From the NCBI GenBank assembly GCA_964653485.1, contig CAZZFF010000016.1:1-64000 (forward strand): a stretch of 64,000 nucleotides of DNA, written 5' to 3'. Position 1 is the first letter of the stretch; every line of letters begins with the position of its first letter. The position numbers were made by a program, and so were the translations under genes. The notes beneath the pieces are model-generated. The model made no database searches. It worked only from the letters and a program-made list of their open reading frames with translations, and was not told where the DNA came from. This DNA comes from CAVQND01 sp964653485. Its GTDB lineage: Bacteria > Verrucomicrobiota > Verrucomicrobiia > Limisphaerales > UBA8199. Below, in pieces: positions 1-9,300 of the stretch.

Positions 1-69
1 ACGGCGGCGCTCTTTCTGGCCCTGGGCGGGGGCTGGTGGAACCGAGGGGACCTCGCGAGGATGAACTGA
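1..69 (+). CDS. C-terminal end of an RND-type outer-membrane efflux lipoprotein (NodT/OprM family), partial
   Basis: The open frame entering from the left edge reads ...AALFLALGGGWWNRGD... and stops at TGA 67-69. The 'LF/YxALGGGW' ending is typical of the last helix of NodT/OprM-type outer-membrane factors, which form the exit duct of tripartite RND or MFS efflux pumps. Only 22 residues are visible, so the assignment rests on that tail motif alone. The gene points the same way as the response regulator that follows 29 bp later. Other readings, such as an unrelated C-terminus, cannot be excluded. Confidence 0.5.
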   Translation, partial: TAALFLALGGGWWNRGDLARMN

Positions 70-98
70 CCGAACAGGCCATCCACGCGGGCACGAGC

Positions 99-809
99 AT
101 GACACCAGACACGGCCAACCACAAAAAGGGGGTCCTGCTAGTGGATGATCACCCGCTGGTCCGCGAGTGGCTGAGCACCCTCATCGGCCTGCAACCAGAC
201 CTGGCCGTGTGTGGGGAAGCCGCGGCGGCTGCGGAGGCGATGCAGGCGGCCGCGGCCTCGAAGCCCGAGGTGGCCATTGTCGATATTTCCCTCAGAGACT
301 CCTCCGGCATCGAGTTGATCAAAGACCTCAAAGCGGCGTGGCCCAACCTAACGGTGCTGGTGCTCTCGATGCACGAGGAATCCCATTACGCCCAGCGCGC
401 CTTGCGGGCCGGGGCCAAGGGTTACATCATGAAACGCGAGGCGACCAAGAACGTGATCGAGGCAATTCGAACGGTTTTGGAGGGCAAGTTCTACCTGAGC
501 GACACCCTGGCACAGGCGATCACGACGCAGTTCATCGGCGGAAAAACGCCCGGCACCCGCTTTGCGGTCGAGCAACTCAGCGACCGCGAACTGGCCGTCT
601 TCGATCTGCTCGGCCAGGGGCTTGGAACGCGCCACATAGCGGAGGCCCTGCGGGTCAGCGTCAAGACGGTCCAGGCTCATTGCGCGCGTATAAAAGAAAA
701 GCTCAACCTTGCCAGCGCAACGGAACTGCTGCGCGAGGCGGTCCGCCGCCGCGAGGTTGAGGCTCAGGCAGCTACTCCGCCGGCAAATCAATCTTCAGGA
801 CCTTCTTGA
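99..809 (+). CDS. NarL/FixJ-family response regulator
   Basis: Two-domain DNA-binding response regulator of about 236 residues. The N-terminal receiver domain has the acidic pair at VDDHP (residues 15-19), the phosphoacceptor Asp62 in IVDISLRDSSG, and a Lys in the GYIMKRE segment. A LuxR-type helix-turn-helix follows (LSDRELAVFDLLGQGLGTRHIAEAL...VKTVQAH). I chose the ATG at 99 because the family consensus starts a few residues later; the frame is open further upstream, including an ATG at 36. No partner histidine kinase is visible, so it may lie to the left or be unlinked. The 3' end overlaps the convergent LTxxQ gene by 38 bp. Confidence 0.85.
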   Translation: MTPDTANHKKGVLLVDDHPLVREWLSTLIGLQPDLAVCGEAAAAAEAMQAAAASKPEVAIVDISLRDSSGIELIKDLKAAWPNLTVLVLSMHEESHYAQRALRAGAKGYIMKREATKNVIEAIRTVLEGKFYLSDTLAQAITTQFIGGKTPGTRFAVEQLSDRELAVFDLLGQGLGTRHIAEALRVSVKTVQAHCARIKEKLNLASATELLREAVRRREVEAQAATPPANQSSGPS

Positions 810-1176
810 CCCCCTCGCGGAATTTCTGGCGGCTCCGTTGCTCGATGACCCGCTGCTCAGGCGTCAGTTCCTTGTCAATCCGCCTCCAGGAATCCACCAG
901 GATACCGCGCGATTCCCGGATCGCCTGCCCGAAGGTCCCTCCGAATTGACGCCCGGTGTCCTCGATGATCGCTCGGACCTTCGGCCGCTGCTCGGGGGTC
1001 AGCTTCAACTCCTTTTGCATGTAGTTCATGACGTCGGCGGTCCACGTCTCGAGCTGAAGACTCCGCTCGAACGCGCGCTTGAAGCACATGTTTGTCCACA
1101 CCGCCCCCGTGACCGCGCCCGCGGCAAAGACGAGGGCGAGGGCCAGAAACACCTTCCAATGCTTGAGTATTTTCAT
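772..1176 (-). CDS. Membrane-anchored periplasmic LTxxQ protein (Spy/CpxP-like heavy-metal-sensor type)
   Basis: 134-residue protein with one N-terminal membrane segment or signal anchor (about residues 8-24) and a helical periplasmic domain carrying two LTPEQR motifs. This resembles Spy/CpxP and periplasmic metal-resistance proteins, in which LTxxQ repeats form a cradle-shaped chaperone or sensor. The ATG at 1176 overlaps the stop of the preceding membrane-protein gene by 4 bp (ATGA), so it is the third gene of a sigma-factor operon. Inference: it senses or buffers envelope stress for the upstream ECF sigma factor. The substrate is unknown. The end overlaps the convergent response regulator by 38 bp. 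Confidence 0.7.
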   Translation of the reverse strand: MKILKHWKVFLALALVFAAGAVTGAVWTNMCFKRAFERSLQLETWTADVMNYMQKELKLTPEQRPKVRAIIEDTGRQFGGTFGQAIRESRGILVDSWRRIDKELTPEQRVIEQRSRQKFREGVKKVLKIDLPAE

Positions 1177-1469
1177 TGAATAAGGCTGCTCGCCAGGAAG
1201 CGGAGGGCTGAAGAGAAGCCGGCCGCCGGTTCGGGCGCGTGGGCCTGGCTCAACAGGACGACGACGCCGCAAAGCATCACCGCCGCGGATACCCAGGCCA
1301 AAGCCCAGGCGAGCTGTTGGAGTTCGAGAAGCAGCGTGGGAACCCGGGCCGGGGTCCACGCAGCCACGACACGGGCGGCAAACCCCAACGGCGCCTCTTC
1401 CGGCTGCCGCGGCAAAGCCCGACGTGCCCAATTCATCAACCGTTTCAGGTCCGAGTCCAAGCGGTTCAC
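1173..1469 (-). CDS. Small single-pass membrane protein, probable anti-sigma partner
   Basis: 98-residue protein. It has a cytosolic N-terminal half containing FAARVVAAW, a pattern often seen in short anti-sigma-like proteins after an LP..PEEAPLGF stretch, followed by one hydrophobic segment (about residues 53-73) and a short tail. I chose the GTG at 1469 because an AGGAAGGA ribosome-binding site lies just upstream and the GTG overlaps the TGA of the sigma factor (GTGA). Position between an ECF sigma factor and an LTxxQ periplasmic protein suggests it transmits an envelope signal to the sigma factor. No zinc-binding HxxxCxxC motif is visible, so it is not a classic ZAS anti-sigma. Function is inferred from context. 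Confidence 0.6.
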   Translation of the reverse strand: MNRLDSDLKRLMNWARRALPRQPEEAPLGFAARVVAAWTPARVPTLLLELQQLAWALAWVSAAVMLCGVVVLLSQAHAPEPAAGFSSALRFLASSLIQ

Positions 1470-2080
1470 AGGCGTCCTTCCTTTCTCAGTTTTACAAAGT
1501 ATTTGTTCAACTTGTGCCGGGCCCGAAACGCGCGAACCCGGATAAGCGCGGAGGACCAACCGGTCACCTCGCGGACTTCCTCAATCGAACGTTCCTCCAC
1601 TTCGAGCATCCGGATGACGAGGCGATCTTGCGGGCTGAGAGCTTCCATGAGCATGTCCACCAACTCGCGTGCGCCGATGAGGTCGGCCGGGTGCGGTTCC
1701 TGGACATCCGGCGCAGTCACCGCGTCGAGCGCCCGCGCCTGTTCTTCCGGCAGGTCGGCCAGCCGCCACTCCGGGCGAACCCGCTGGGAGCGAATCGCAT
1801 TGAGGCAATGATTCACCGCGATGCGCGACACCCAATGATTCAGGGGAACTTGGCCTTGGTACTGGTTCAACTTCTCAAACATCTTCAAGAATATTTCTTG
1901 CGCCAAATCCTCTTCTTCCGCCCGGCGCGGCAGGTTGCTCCGCACGATCCGGATCACCGTTGGGTACAGGTATTCCACCAATGCACGGGCGGCATCCTGA
2001 TCGTGATCGCGCACTCGCGCCAGACATTCAACAACGTCCAGATCCAAGTCTTTCGTTATTATGACACGCGAACCGCCCAC
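1466..2080 (-). CDS. ECF-type RNA polymerase sigma factor
   Basis: RNA polymerase sigma-70 family factor of the extracytoplasmic-function class. The sigma-2 region is clear (YLYPTVIRIVRSN, DLAQEIFLKMFEKL, WVSRIAVNHCLNAIR), and after a linker sigma-4 follows (LSPQDRLVIRMLEVEERSIEEVREVTGWSS, then FRARHKLNKY). The GTG at 2080 gives about 204 residues. The frame is open upstream to 2152, but that extension is cysteine-rich and unlike the family, so the start is uncertain. It is the first gene of a three-gene operon with 4-bp overlaps. It is expected to direct transcription of an envelope-stress or metal regulon, probably including its own operon. Confidence 0.85.
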   Translation of the reverse strand: MGGSRVIITKDLDLDVVECLARVRDHDQDAARALVEYLYPTVIRIVRSNLPRRAEEEDLAQEIFLKMFEKLNQYQGQVPLNHWVSRIAVNHCLNAIRSQRVRPEWRLADLPEEQARALDAVTAPDVQEPHPADLIGARELVDMLMEALSPQDRLVIRMLEVEERSIEEVREVTGWSSALIRVRAFRARHKLNKYFVKLRKEGRL

Positions 2081-2167
2081 GCTATTACAGCAAAACGGAG
2101 GGAAGCACAAATAGCAGGAAAAGGCTCCCAAGCGGGATGTCTCCTTTCCCACCGGCTTGAGGACAGG

Positions 2168-3700
2168 TTAATCCTCCTTTTCCGAGGCGATGACGGGCCT
2201 TCCTTGCCAGAGCCAGATGTCCTTGTCTTTGAGGAGCATCCCGCAACCGCTGCCCGGGGCGGGTGGGGCCGGGGCTTTTGGGAGCCAGCGCGCAAGAGCC
2301 TCGCGGGTGGCGGAACACTTCACGCGCGCAACGACGTTGGTCCACTCATTGGGGTCGTTGCGATGGTCGTAAAGCTCCTCGGAACCGTCGGCATAATGAA
2401 TGAGGCGCCAATGCTCCGTGCGCACCGAGTGGTTGCCCTGGTTGTGGGTGGTGATGGCGGGCCAAGGGCGATGAGCCTTCGGGTCCTGCAACTGCGGCAC
2501 GAGGCTGTGGCCTTCAAGGTCTTTCCGGGCCGGCAGGCCACAGAGCTCAACGAGTGTCGGATAAATGTCGAGCAGCTCAACCGCTTTGGAGCACTGCGTT
2601 CCCCGTCCCGCTCCCGGCCCGGCCAGGATCAGCGGCACGTGGGTGGAGCGCTCCCAAAGCGAGTTCTTGCCCGTGATGCCCTTTTCGCCCAGGTGCCAGG
2701 CGTTGTCAGACCAAAGCACGATGAGGGTGTTCTCGCTCCGACCGGTGGCATCCAGTGAGTCGAGCACCCGGCCGACCTGGCTGTCCATGAAGGTCGTGCT
2801 TGCAAGGTAGGCCCTCACGAGCGGACGCCATTGACAGGATTTCTTGAGCCACGAGAGGCGCGGCTCGGGGGGCTTCCAATGGAGATACCAGGCGAACTCG
2901 GGCACGTCATCGCGGTCCCCATCCAGCACCGGAGGCAGGATGATTTGGTCTTCAGGCGGGAAACGGTCAAACCACTTCTGCGAGGCAAAACAAGGCACGT
3001 GGGGCAGGCGGAACCCGACGGCGAGGAAGAACGGCCGATTCGTCGGCAACGACTTCATCTGCGCGATGGCGGCATCGGCAATTCTCCAATCCGCCTGGTC
3101 GTGGTCGTCCTTGGGATACACCCCCCAGTCCATGGCGCGCAAAGTCGAGGGGCAGTTAACCAACTTGTCCTTGGGCAATGGCATGGGCGGAGCCGGACCC
3201 CAGACGTTGAACTCGTTCGTATGCAATACGCCCGGGATGGACAGGTCATGGAATACTTTGCCAAAGGCGGCGGTGAAATAGCCATGCCGGGCGAAATACT
3301 GTGGAAGCGTGACGCACTCCCGGGTGCGGGCGACGTCACGGATGCCCGGCACCGAGCCGTAAATCCCGGTGGTGGAAGGGCGCAGCCCCGTGAGCACACT
3401 CGCGCGCGAGGCATTGCAAAGCGGCGCCTGGCAATGCGCATTCCGGAAAAGCGTGCCCCCAGCCGCCAAGCGGTCCATGTTGGGAGTCTGCGCCTGCGGA
3501 TGGCCCCCCAGGCAGCCAACCCAATCGTTCAAGTCGTCAATTGCGATAAAGAGAACGTTAGGGGTCCGCGCAACGGGAGCGGCGCCGATGACCCTCAATG
3601 GCACGAGGGCCAGTACGACGCTGGCTGCGAGCAGGCCGCCGACGAGCATCCGCGGCTTAACATTCACCGTCGACGACCAAAATGGACTTTCCGTTGACAC
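2168..3700 (-). CDS. Exported arylsulfatase (iduronate-2-sulfatase type)
   Basis: Hydrolyses sulfate esters, probably on sulfated polysaccharides. About 510 residues from a GTG at 3700; an ATG at 3649 would also keep the signal peptide. After an N-terminal hydrophobic export segment (about residues 19-40) come the metal-binding Asp pair (AIDDLNDW, 55-56) and the sulfatase signature CNASR with Cys95, the residue matured to formylglycine in C-x-A-S-R sulfatases. Later motifs include GKVFHD, SDNAWHLGEKG and KNSLWERSTHVPL, all standard for the type-I sulfatase fold. No maturase gene is nearby. It is transcribed toward the ECF operon with an 87-bp gap, so co-transcription is possible but unproven. 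Confidence 0.93.
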   Translation of the reverse strand: MSTESPFWSSTVNVKPRMLVGGLLAASVVLALVPLRVIGAAPVARTPNVLFIAIDDLNDWVGCLGGHPQAQTPNMDRLAAGGTLFRNAHCQAPLCNASRASVLTGLRPSTTGIYGSVPGIRDVARTRECVTLPQYFARHGYFTAAFGKVFHDLSIPGVLHTNEFNVWGPAPPMPLPKDKLVNCPSTLRAMDWGVYPKDDHDQADWRIADAAIAQMKSLPTNRPFFLAVGFRLPHVPCFASQKWFDRFPPEDQIILPPVLDGDRDDVPEFAWYLHWKPPEPRLSWLKKSCQWRPLVRAYLASTTFMDSQVGRVLDSLDATGRSENTLIVLWSDNAWHLGEKGITGKNSLWERSTHVPLILAGPGAGRGTQCSKAVELLDIYPTLVELCGLPARKDLEGHSLVPQLQDPKAHRPWPAITTHNQGNHSVRTEHWRLIHYADGSEELYDHRNDPNEWTNVVARVKCSATREALARWLPKAPAPPAPGSGCGMLLKDKDIWLWQGRPVIASEKED

Positions 3701-3755
3701 CCACCATAGATGCCCCCCTGAGAGCAGTGTGGGTGCCAGGAGTCATGCGTTGGCG

Positions 3756-3780
3756 CAAGTCACTTTGACCCAGTGACTTG
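3756..3780. promoter_or_regulatory. Perfect 9-bp inverted repeat upstream of the sulfatase gene
   Basis: CAAGTCACT (3756-3764), a 7-base loop, then AGTGACTTG (3772-3780). It lies about 56 bp upstream of the sulfatase start and 79 bp beyond the stop of the NtrC-type regulator. No T-run follows on either side, so an operator is at least as likely as a terminator. A second small hairpin (TGGCAGT/ACTGCCA, 3825-3842) lies nearer the regulator stop and could be its transcript end. Confidence 0.4.
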
Positions 3781-3858
3781 GAACATCCCCGCCCTCGGCG
3801 GAGGCTCACCGCGCTATGCCGGAGTGGCAGTCCTTACTGCCATTTTGGCATACCCCTG

Positions 3859-5229
3859 TCAGGGCTTCAGGCCCGCAAAATGCCGATACATCGTGCGGGG
3901 CGGGATGCCCAGAATCCTGGCGGCCTGCAATTTGTTGCCGCCGCAGTGCTCAATCGTGGCCTCCACCAGTCGTCTGGCGGCCTCATCGACGGTGGAGCCG
4001 ATGGGGATGGAAACACACGGCCCAGGCTGTGCTGGCGCCGTTCCCACTGACGCGCCGGAGACCTTTGGCGCGAAGACGAAGCTGCGGATGGTGTCCTCGT
4101 CGCACAATGCCGCCGCCCGTTGAATGACGTGCTCGAGTTCGCGGACGTTTCCAGACCAAGGGTGCGCCAGCAACTGATCGAGCGCCGCCGGGGCGATCTC
4201 AGTGACGTGCTTGCCCATCAGGGCTGCAAATGTGCCCAGGAAATGGCGAGCCAACAGCCCTATGTCCTCCCGGCGCTCGCGCAGGGGCGGCAGCACGATC
4301 TGCACCGTGTTGATCCGGTAGTACAAATCGTGGCGGAATTGTCCCTCCGCGACAGCCCTCGGAATGTCGGCATGGGTGGCGCAGAGGACACGCACGTTGA
4401 CTTGAATCTCGGTGGCGCCCCCGACGCGGTGAAAGGACCCGTCCTGCAACACGCGGAGCAGCTTGGCCTGCAACTGCGGAGTCATTTCCGCAATTTCATC
4501 CAGCAACAGTGTCCCGCCGTCGGCCTGCTCGAACTTGCCGGGCCTGGCCGCGGTGGCGCCGGTGAACGCTCCGCGTTCGTGCCCGAAGAGTTCGCTCTCG
4601 AGCAACGTTTCGGGAATCGCCGCGCAACTGATTTTCACGAGCGGGCGAGCGCGGCGCCCGCTCAGACTGTGCAACGCGTCGGCGGCGATCTCCTTGCCGG
4701 TGCCGCTCTCGCCCTGGATCAGCACGTTGATATCGGTGGGGGCGATTTGGCGAATGAGTTGTTTGACCGCCTCCATGGGGGGGCTGTCGCCGATGAGGGC
4801 TTCGACACCCCGCCGCCGTTGGAGCTGGCGGCGCAACTGTCGATTCTCACTGGTCAATCGTTGCTTCTCCAGGGCCTTGGCCACCGTCTTGAGCAAGGCG
4901 GTGCTGTCCAGCGGCTTCTGAAGGAAGTCATACGCGCCGAACTGCATCGCCTCGACCGCCTTTTCGATGCTGCCATAGCCGGTGATCATCACCACTTCGG
5001 CTTCCGGCAGCAGTTCGCGCGCCTGTTTCAACAGGGCGATGCCGTCCAGGTCCGGCAAGCGCAGGTCACTGACCACGAGTGCAACAGCTTGTTGCCGCAA
5101 GACCTCCAGGGCTTCGCGGCCGGAGCCGGCGGCAACCACGCTATACCCCTCGGCGGCGAGCACTTTGCCAGCGGCGATGCGCAACCGTTCATCGTCGTCC
5201 ACCAGCAGGATGCGCGATCGTGCGAGCAT
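3859..5229 (-). CDS. Sigma-54-dependent response regulator (NtrC/ZraR type)
   Basis: 456-residue transcription activator. The receiver domain has phosphoacceptor Asp55 (VVSDLRLPDLDG). The AAA+ domain has Walker A GESGTGKE (173-180), the sigma-54 contact loop GAFTGA, and Walker B GGTLLLDEIAEM. The C-terminal Fis-type helix-turn-helix ends ...KLQAARILGIPPRTMYRHF. Presence of GAFTGA means it should act with sigma-54 RNA polymerase. It starts one base after the stop of the histidine kinase gene, so the two form a kinase-regulator pair. In some exosortase/PEP-CTERM bacteria such pairs control extracellular polymer genes; a similar role here is inference only. I found no convincing -24/-12 promoter nearby. 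Confidence 0.93.
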   Translation of the reverse strand: MLARSRILLVDDDERLRIAAGKVLAAEGYSVVAAGSGREALEVLRQQAVALVVSDLRLPDLDGIALLKQARELLPEAEVVMITGYGSIEKAVEAMQFGAYDFLQKPLDSTALLKTVAKALEKQRLTSENRQLRRQLQRRRGVEALIGDSPPMEAVKQLIRQIAPTDINVLIQGESGTGKEIAADALHSLSGRRARPLVKISCAAIPETLLESELFGHERGAFTGATAARPGKFEQADGGTLLLDEIAEMTPQLQAKLLRVLQDGSFHRVGGATEIQVNVRVLCATHADIPRAVAEGQFRHDLYYRINTVQIVLPPLRERREDIGLLARHFLGTFAALMGKHVTEIAPAALDQLLAHPWSGNVRELEHVIQRAAALCDEDTIRSFVFAPKVSGASVGTAPAQPGPCVSIPIGSTVDEAARRLVEATIEHCGGNKLQAARILGIPPRTMYRHFAGLKP

Positions 5230-5230
5230 T

Positions 5231-6358
5231 TCAGGTTTCTTTCAGCAACGGCAGAGAGATGGCAAAGGTGCAGCCCTTGCCACGGGCGCTTTGGCATTCG
5301 ATGCAGCCGCCGTGTTCGGTTACGATTTGATGCACGAGCGCCATGCCCAAGCCTGTGCCCCCTTCCTTGGTGGTGAAGAACGGTGCGAACACCTGTTGAC
5401 GCTGCGCCTCGCTCATGCCTGTGCCGGTATCGCTGACCAGGAGGACCACCTGCCCGCCTTCGCGCCGAGTGTCGATGGTCAGTTCGCCGCCGCCCGGCAT
5501 CGCTTCGCAACTGTTCCGGATCAGGTTGAGCATGGCCTGCCACAATTGATCGGCGTCAGCGTTGATCCTAGCGGGCGCCGGATCGAAATGGGTGCGCAAC
5601 TTCACGTTCCCGGATTCCAATTCGGTGTTGATGAACGCCAGTTTTTGATCCAGGAACGCGTTCAAGGCCAGCGGCTGCCGCTGCAACTTCGGTAGCCGGG
5701 CGAATTGGAGGTAATCCTCGATGACGCGTCCGATGCGACAAACCTCCTCCCGCATGTCTTTTATGAGTCCTCGCCCTTCGTCGGGCGGATGCCCGCGGCC
5801 CTCCGCCAACCTGTCTATTTCCCTGCGGGTGAGGTCGAGGTTCAGGGTGATGGAACCGAGGGGATTGCGAACCTCATGGGCGAGCTGCGCCGCCATCCGG
5901 CCCACCACGGCGAGCCGTTCGGCCTGGAGCTTGGCGGCTTCCAGCCGCTTCCGCTCCTTGATTTCCGCCTCCAGCGCCTGTACCGCCGCCGTCCGCTGTT
6001 GCACGGTCTGCTCGAGGAAACGGTGCGCCGTCCGAAAGGCCGTGAGCGAATAGACCACCGCAAGGAACAGCGCCAACAACATCAGGGAGTTCCAATACGG
6101 CAGCAACGGATGCGCGTAACGATAGCCCGACATTGAATCGGCGATGAACCATGTGGCCGCGCCGACGATCGCCAGCATGATGCCAACCCCTCGTCCGGCC
6201 GCCCAGGCGGCCCAGCAAATCGGCACCAGATAAAGCGCCGACAAGGCAAAATCACGTCCGGTGAAGTAATCCACGAAGCCGACCAGCGACGTCAGCGCCA
6301 ACGCTAGAACGACCACCATCGGTTTTGGCGGAAATGATAAACGCTCCGACCCATTCAC
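5231..6358 (-). CDS. Membrane sensor histidine kinase
   Basis: 375 residues. The N-terminal half holds about four membrane segments (roughly residues 14-30, 38-55, 58-75 and 88-106) with no large periplasmic loop. A coiled linker (QTVQQRTAAVQALEAEIKERKRLEAAK) leads to the H-box LAHEVRNPLGSI with His161, then the N-box LIRNSCEAMPGGG, the G1/F boxes DTGTGMSEAQ and FAPFFTTK, and the G2 box GGTGLGMALV. The lack of an external domain suggests sensing within the membrane. It is paired with the sigma-54 regulator immediately downstream. Its start is only 3 bp from the stop of the giant MBG gene, so both could share a transcript. Confidence 0.92.
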   Translation of the reverse strand: MNGSERLSFPPKPMVVVLALALTSLVGFVDYFTGRDFALSALYLVPICWAAWAAGRGVGIMLAIVGAATWFIADSMSGYRYAHPLLPYWNSLMLLALFLAVVYSLTAFRTAHRFLEQTVQQRTAAVQALEAEIKERKRLEAAKLQAERLAVVGRMAAQLAHEVRNPLGSITLNLDLTRREIDRLAEGRGHPPDEGRGLIKDMREEVCRIGRVIEDYLQFARLPKLQRQPLALNAFLDQKLAFINTELESGNVKLRTHFDPAPARINADADQLWQAMLNLIRNSCEAMPGGGELTIDTRREGGQVVLLVSDTGTGMSEAQRQQVFAPFFTTKEGGTGLGMALVHQIVTEHGGCIECQSARGKGCTFAISLPLLKET

Positions 6359-6361
6359 GGC

Positions 6362-9300
6362 TCAGGGTCCCCACGCTCTTATGTCATACCAATGCAACTG
6401 GTAGTTGTTGGTATTCAACCCGGCAAGGGTCGTGAGGTAGTCCATGTCGGCTTGCATTTGGGGACTGGCCGCGCTGGTGGAGGCGCCGGAGAACATGGCC
6501 AACTTGTTGTCCGGAGTCGGGATCATGTTGGGGGAGCCGGAATCCCCTGGGTTCATCAAGGAGAAGAAGAAAGGCGGGACATCAGCGGAGCAGTAGCCCG
6601 CGGCGGTCGTTCCGAAGAACAAGAAGGGCAGGTCCGGAGTATCCGGGTAATAGGTTTGGTAGTCGGACTGGGAGATGACAAACATCGGGGTGATGCTGGG
6701 GGGAACGTCTTCGGTAAAGAAAAGGATTCCATAATCATAGACCTCGCCGCCGAAGGTGCCGAGGCGGATGAAATTGGCGGCGATGGTCATCTCGACGAGG
6801 GTATTGCTGGCCGTGCAGAACCAGACATGCATGCCGTTGAGGCCGTTCCCCAGGCCGTTGGGGCCCAATCCATGGCCGCGCGTGTAGGCGTGCCTCGGTG
6901 TCAGCAGCGTCGCCGGCACCTGGCCGGGCGCGCCTTGATACTCGTTGCACTGCGAGATGGCGGTGAAGCCCTCGACGCCGTAAAGCAAGCAGTTCGTCTC
7001 CCACGCCATGACAGGCGGAACCGCCGGCCAGCCCTCCGGAAGCGAATACTCGGCCCACATCTTCATCGTCCGACCGTTTGTGTTTGCGATGAAATTGGTC
7101 CAGGCGGCGATGCGGAACGGCGAATCGATCGTCGTCTGAGACTGGGCGACCGCCTGATAGTAGCGCGGTGGCGACCCGGGGGGCGGGGTATCGACATATT
7201 GGATCGCGCCCCAGGAATTGGCCGCGGCGGTGCCGAGCGTCTGCCAGACTCCGCTTGTCGGGTCGAGCGTGTACTGAATGACGTAGATGTTCCAAGGAAT
7301 GCCGGTGAAGGTCACAGAGTAGGTCCCGTTGCTCAATTCCACAAAGCTCGCGCTCTGCTCCGCACCGTAGCTCAGGAGGGGCTCCACGGTCACCGTGCCG
7401 ACGGCAGTGGCGCCAAAGGAATCTTCTATGGTGTAGGTGAAGGAATCGGGGCCGGCAAAATCCGCTGGCGGGGTATAAAACACCCAGCCGTCACTCAAGG
7501 TGACGGTCCCGCCTTCGGCGCTGGTGGGCGATATATTGTCGAACGAGATAGGATTGCCGTCCGGGTCGAAATCATTTGTCAGGAGTTCGCTCACCGGGGC
7601 CTTTGTTCCACTGGTCGGGGGCCGATAGAGCAGATCGGCTCCGGCGATTGGAGGGGTGTTGATGATCTGCGGCGTGGCAAGCGCGCCTGTCGCCGTCAGG
7701 AAAGTGTCATCGCCCCCGTATTGAGCCGCAATGGTGTGCATGCCGGCGGGGATCGAGTTTGTGGTGAAGGTGGCAAAGCCTTGGGCTAGCGCGACTGGCG
7801 GCCCGGCGGGCTGGCCGTCGATGTCGAATTGGACGGTGCCGGAGGGCTCGCCCAACCCCGGGTCATCCGCGGAGACCAAGGCCGTGAGCGTGATCGGTGA
7901 GCCCGGCAACGCCGGGTTGGCCGAGGAGGTAACGTAAACATCCACGGCGTTGGGCGTGGTATCAGCCTGCCCGATAGCCCGATAAAACCGCATCGTATTC
8001 CCCTGGGGCAGTATATCGTCGTAATGGAAAGTGCCCTGCGCGCCGGCCGTCTCGAGAGCCAGCCATTGCCAGTTCGACCGGCCAGCCCTGTCCTCATACT
8101 CGATGATGTAGGTCTTCCAGGAGAGGCCCGAACCGAGGACGCGGTTGGTTCCCGAGCCGGTCTGCAGGAGTGTCAAGGTGCAAGCGGCCTGGCTATTCAC
8201 CAGGATGGTGACCGTGGCCGAGGCGGAGATGTTGTACTGATCCTGCACGGTGTAAGTGAACGAATCGGCGCCTCCAAAACCGGTGGCCGGTTCGTAGAAA
8301 AGCCAGCCGTCGGCGAGGCGGACCGTGCCAAGGTGAGGGGTGGTGGCGCTGAAACTCGCGAGGGCGAGCGTGCCGCCCATGCCATCGGAACTGGCGGCCA
8401 CCAGGTCCGCGACGGAAACCTTGGTGCCGTGGCCGGGGGAGCGGTTCACGACGAAATTGGCGGCGGCAGCATTTGTGCCGACCATCTGCGGCGGAGTGAG
8501 CGCCGCGGTGGCGCCAAGGAAATCGGCGTTGCCTTGATACTCGACCGTCACACTGTGCGAACCAATCGGAAGGGCGCCAATGGTGATCGAGGCCCGGCCT
8601 GACGCCAAGGCGACAGGCGGCCCGTAAGGAGCGCCATCCAGAGTGAATTGCACAACGCTGCCGGGAGGTTCAACCCCCGGGGGAGCTGTGCCGAACAGGA
8701 TGGTCGAGGTGAATGTGACAGGTGAAGACAGGGGCGCGGGATTGGCCGAAGATACGATGGTGACCGTGGCCGCGGCCTTATTGATGTTCAGAACGCCCTT
8801 GTTGGTAATCACGCTGTAGTTCGGCAGCAGGTTGTTCGGATCCGAGAGGCCGATGTTGATCGGATAAGCGCCCGGCGGACTGTCGGTCTGGGCCGCGGTG
8901 AAGAAGCTCGCTGTGATGTTGTCCCCATTCTGCAGGCCCGCCACTGTGCCAGTGAGGAGAGGATTGGGCACGCCGTAGGCGCGAGTCTCGCTGTCGGCGC
9001 TGACCACCAGCACCGCCGGGGTGACGGTGAGTGTCGCTGCATTGGTGGTGACGCTATAGTTGGGGAGCAGGTTGTCGGGGTCGCTGAGCGTGATCGCGAT
9101 GAGGTATGTCCCCGGCGGACTCTTGGCGGAGGCGATCGTGGCGTACGCGGCCGTGATGTTGTCCCCGTTCTGCAGGCCCGTGAAGCTGCCCGTCAAGGGC
9201 GGATTTGGAGCGCCGTACGCGCGTGTCTGGTTGTGTGCGCTGACCACCAGGAGGGCTGGCGTGATTGTCAGGACGCCGGCGTTGGTGCTCACGCTGTAGT

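Noticed and set aside
709..1179. Plus-strand 156-codon frame after the response regulator
   Set aside because: It is the complement of the LTxxQ gene, which has a signal anchor, family motifs and an operon overlap.
3825..3842. TGGCAG...CTGC considered as a sigma-54 promoter
   Set aside because: The GG-to-GC spacing is one base too long, no plus-strand gene follows, and the sequence is better explained as a hairpin.
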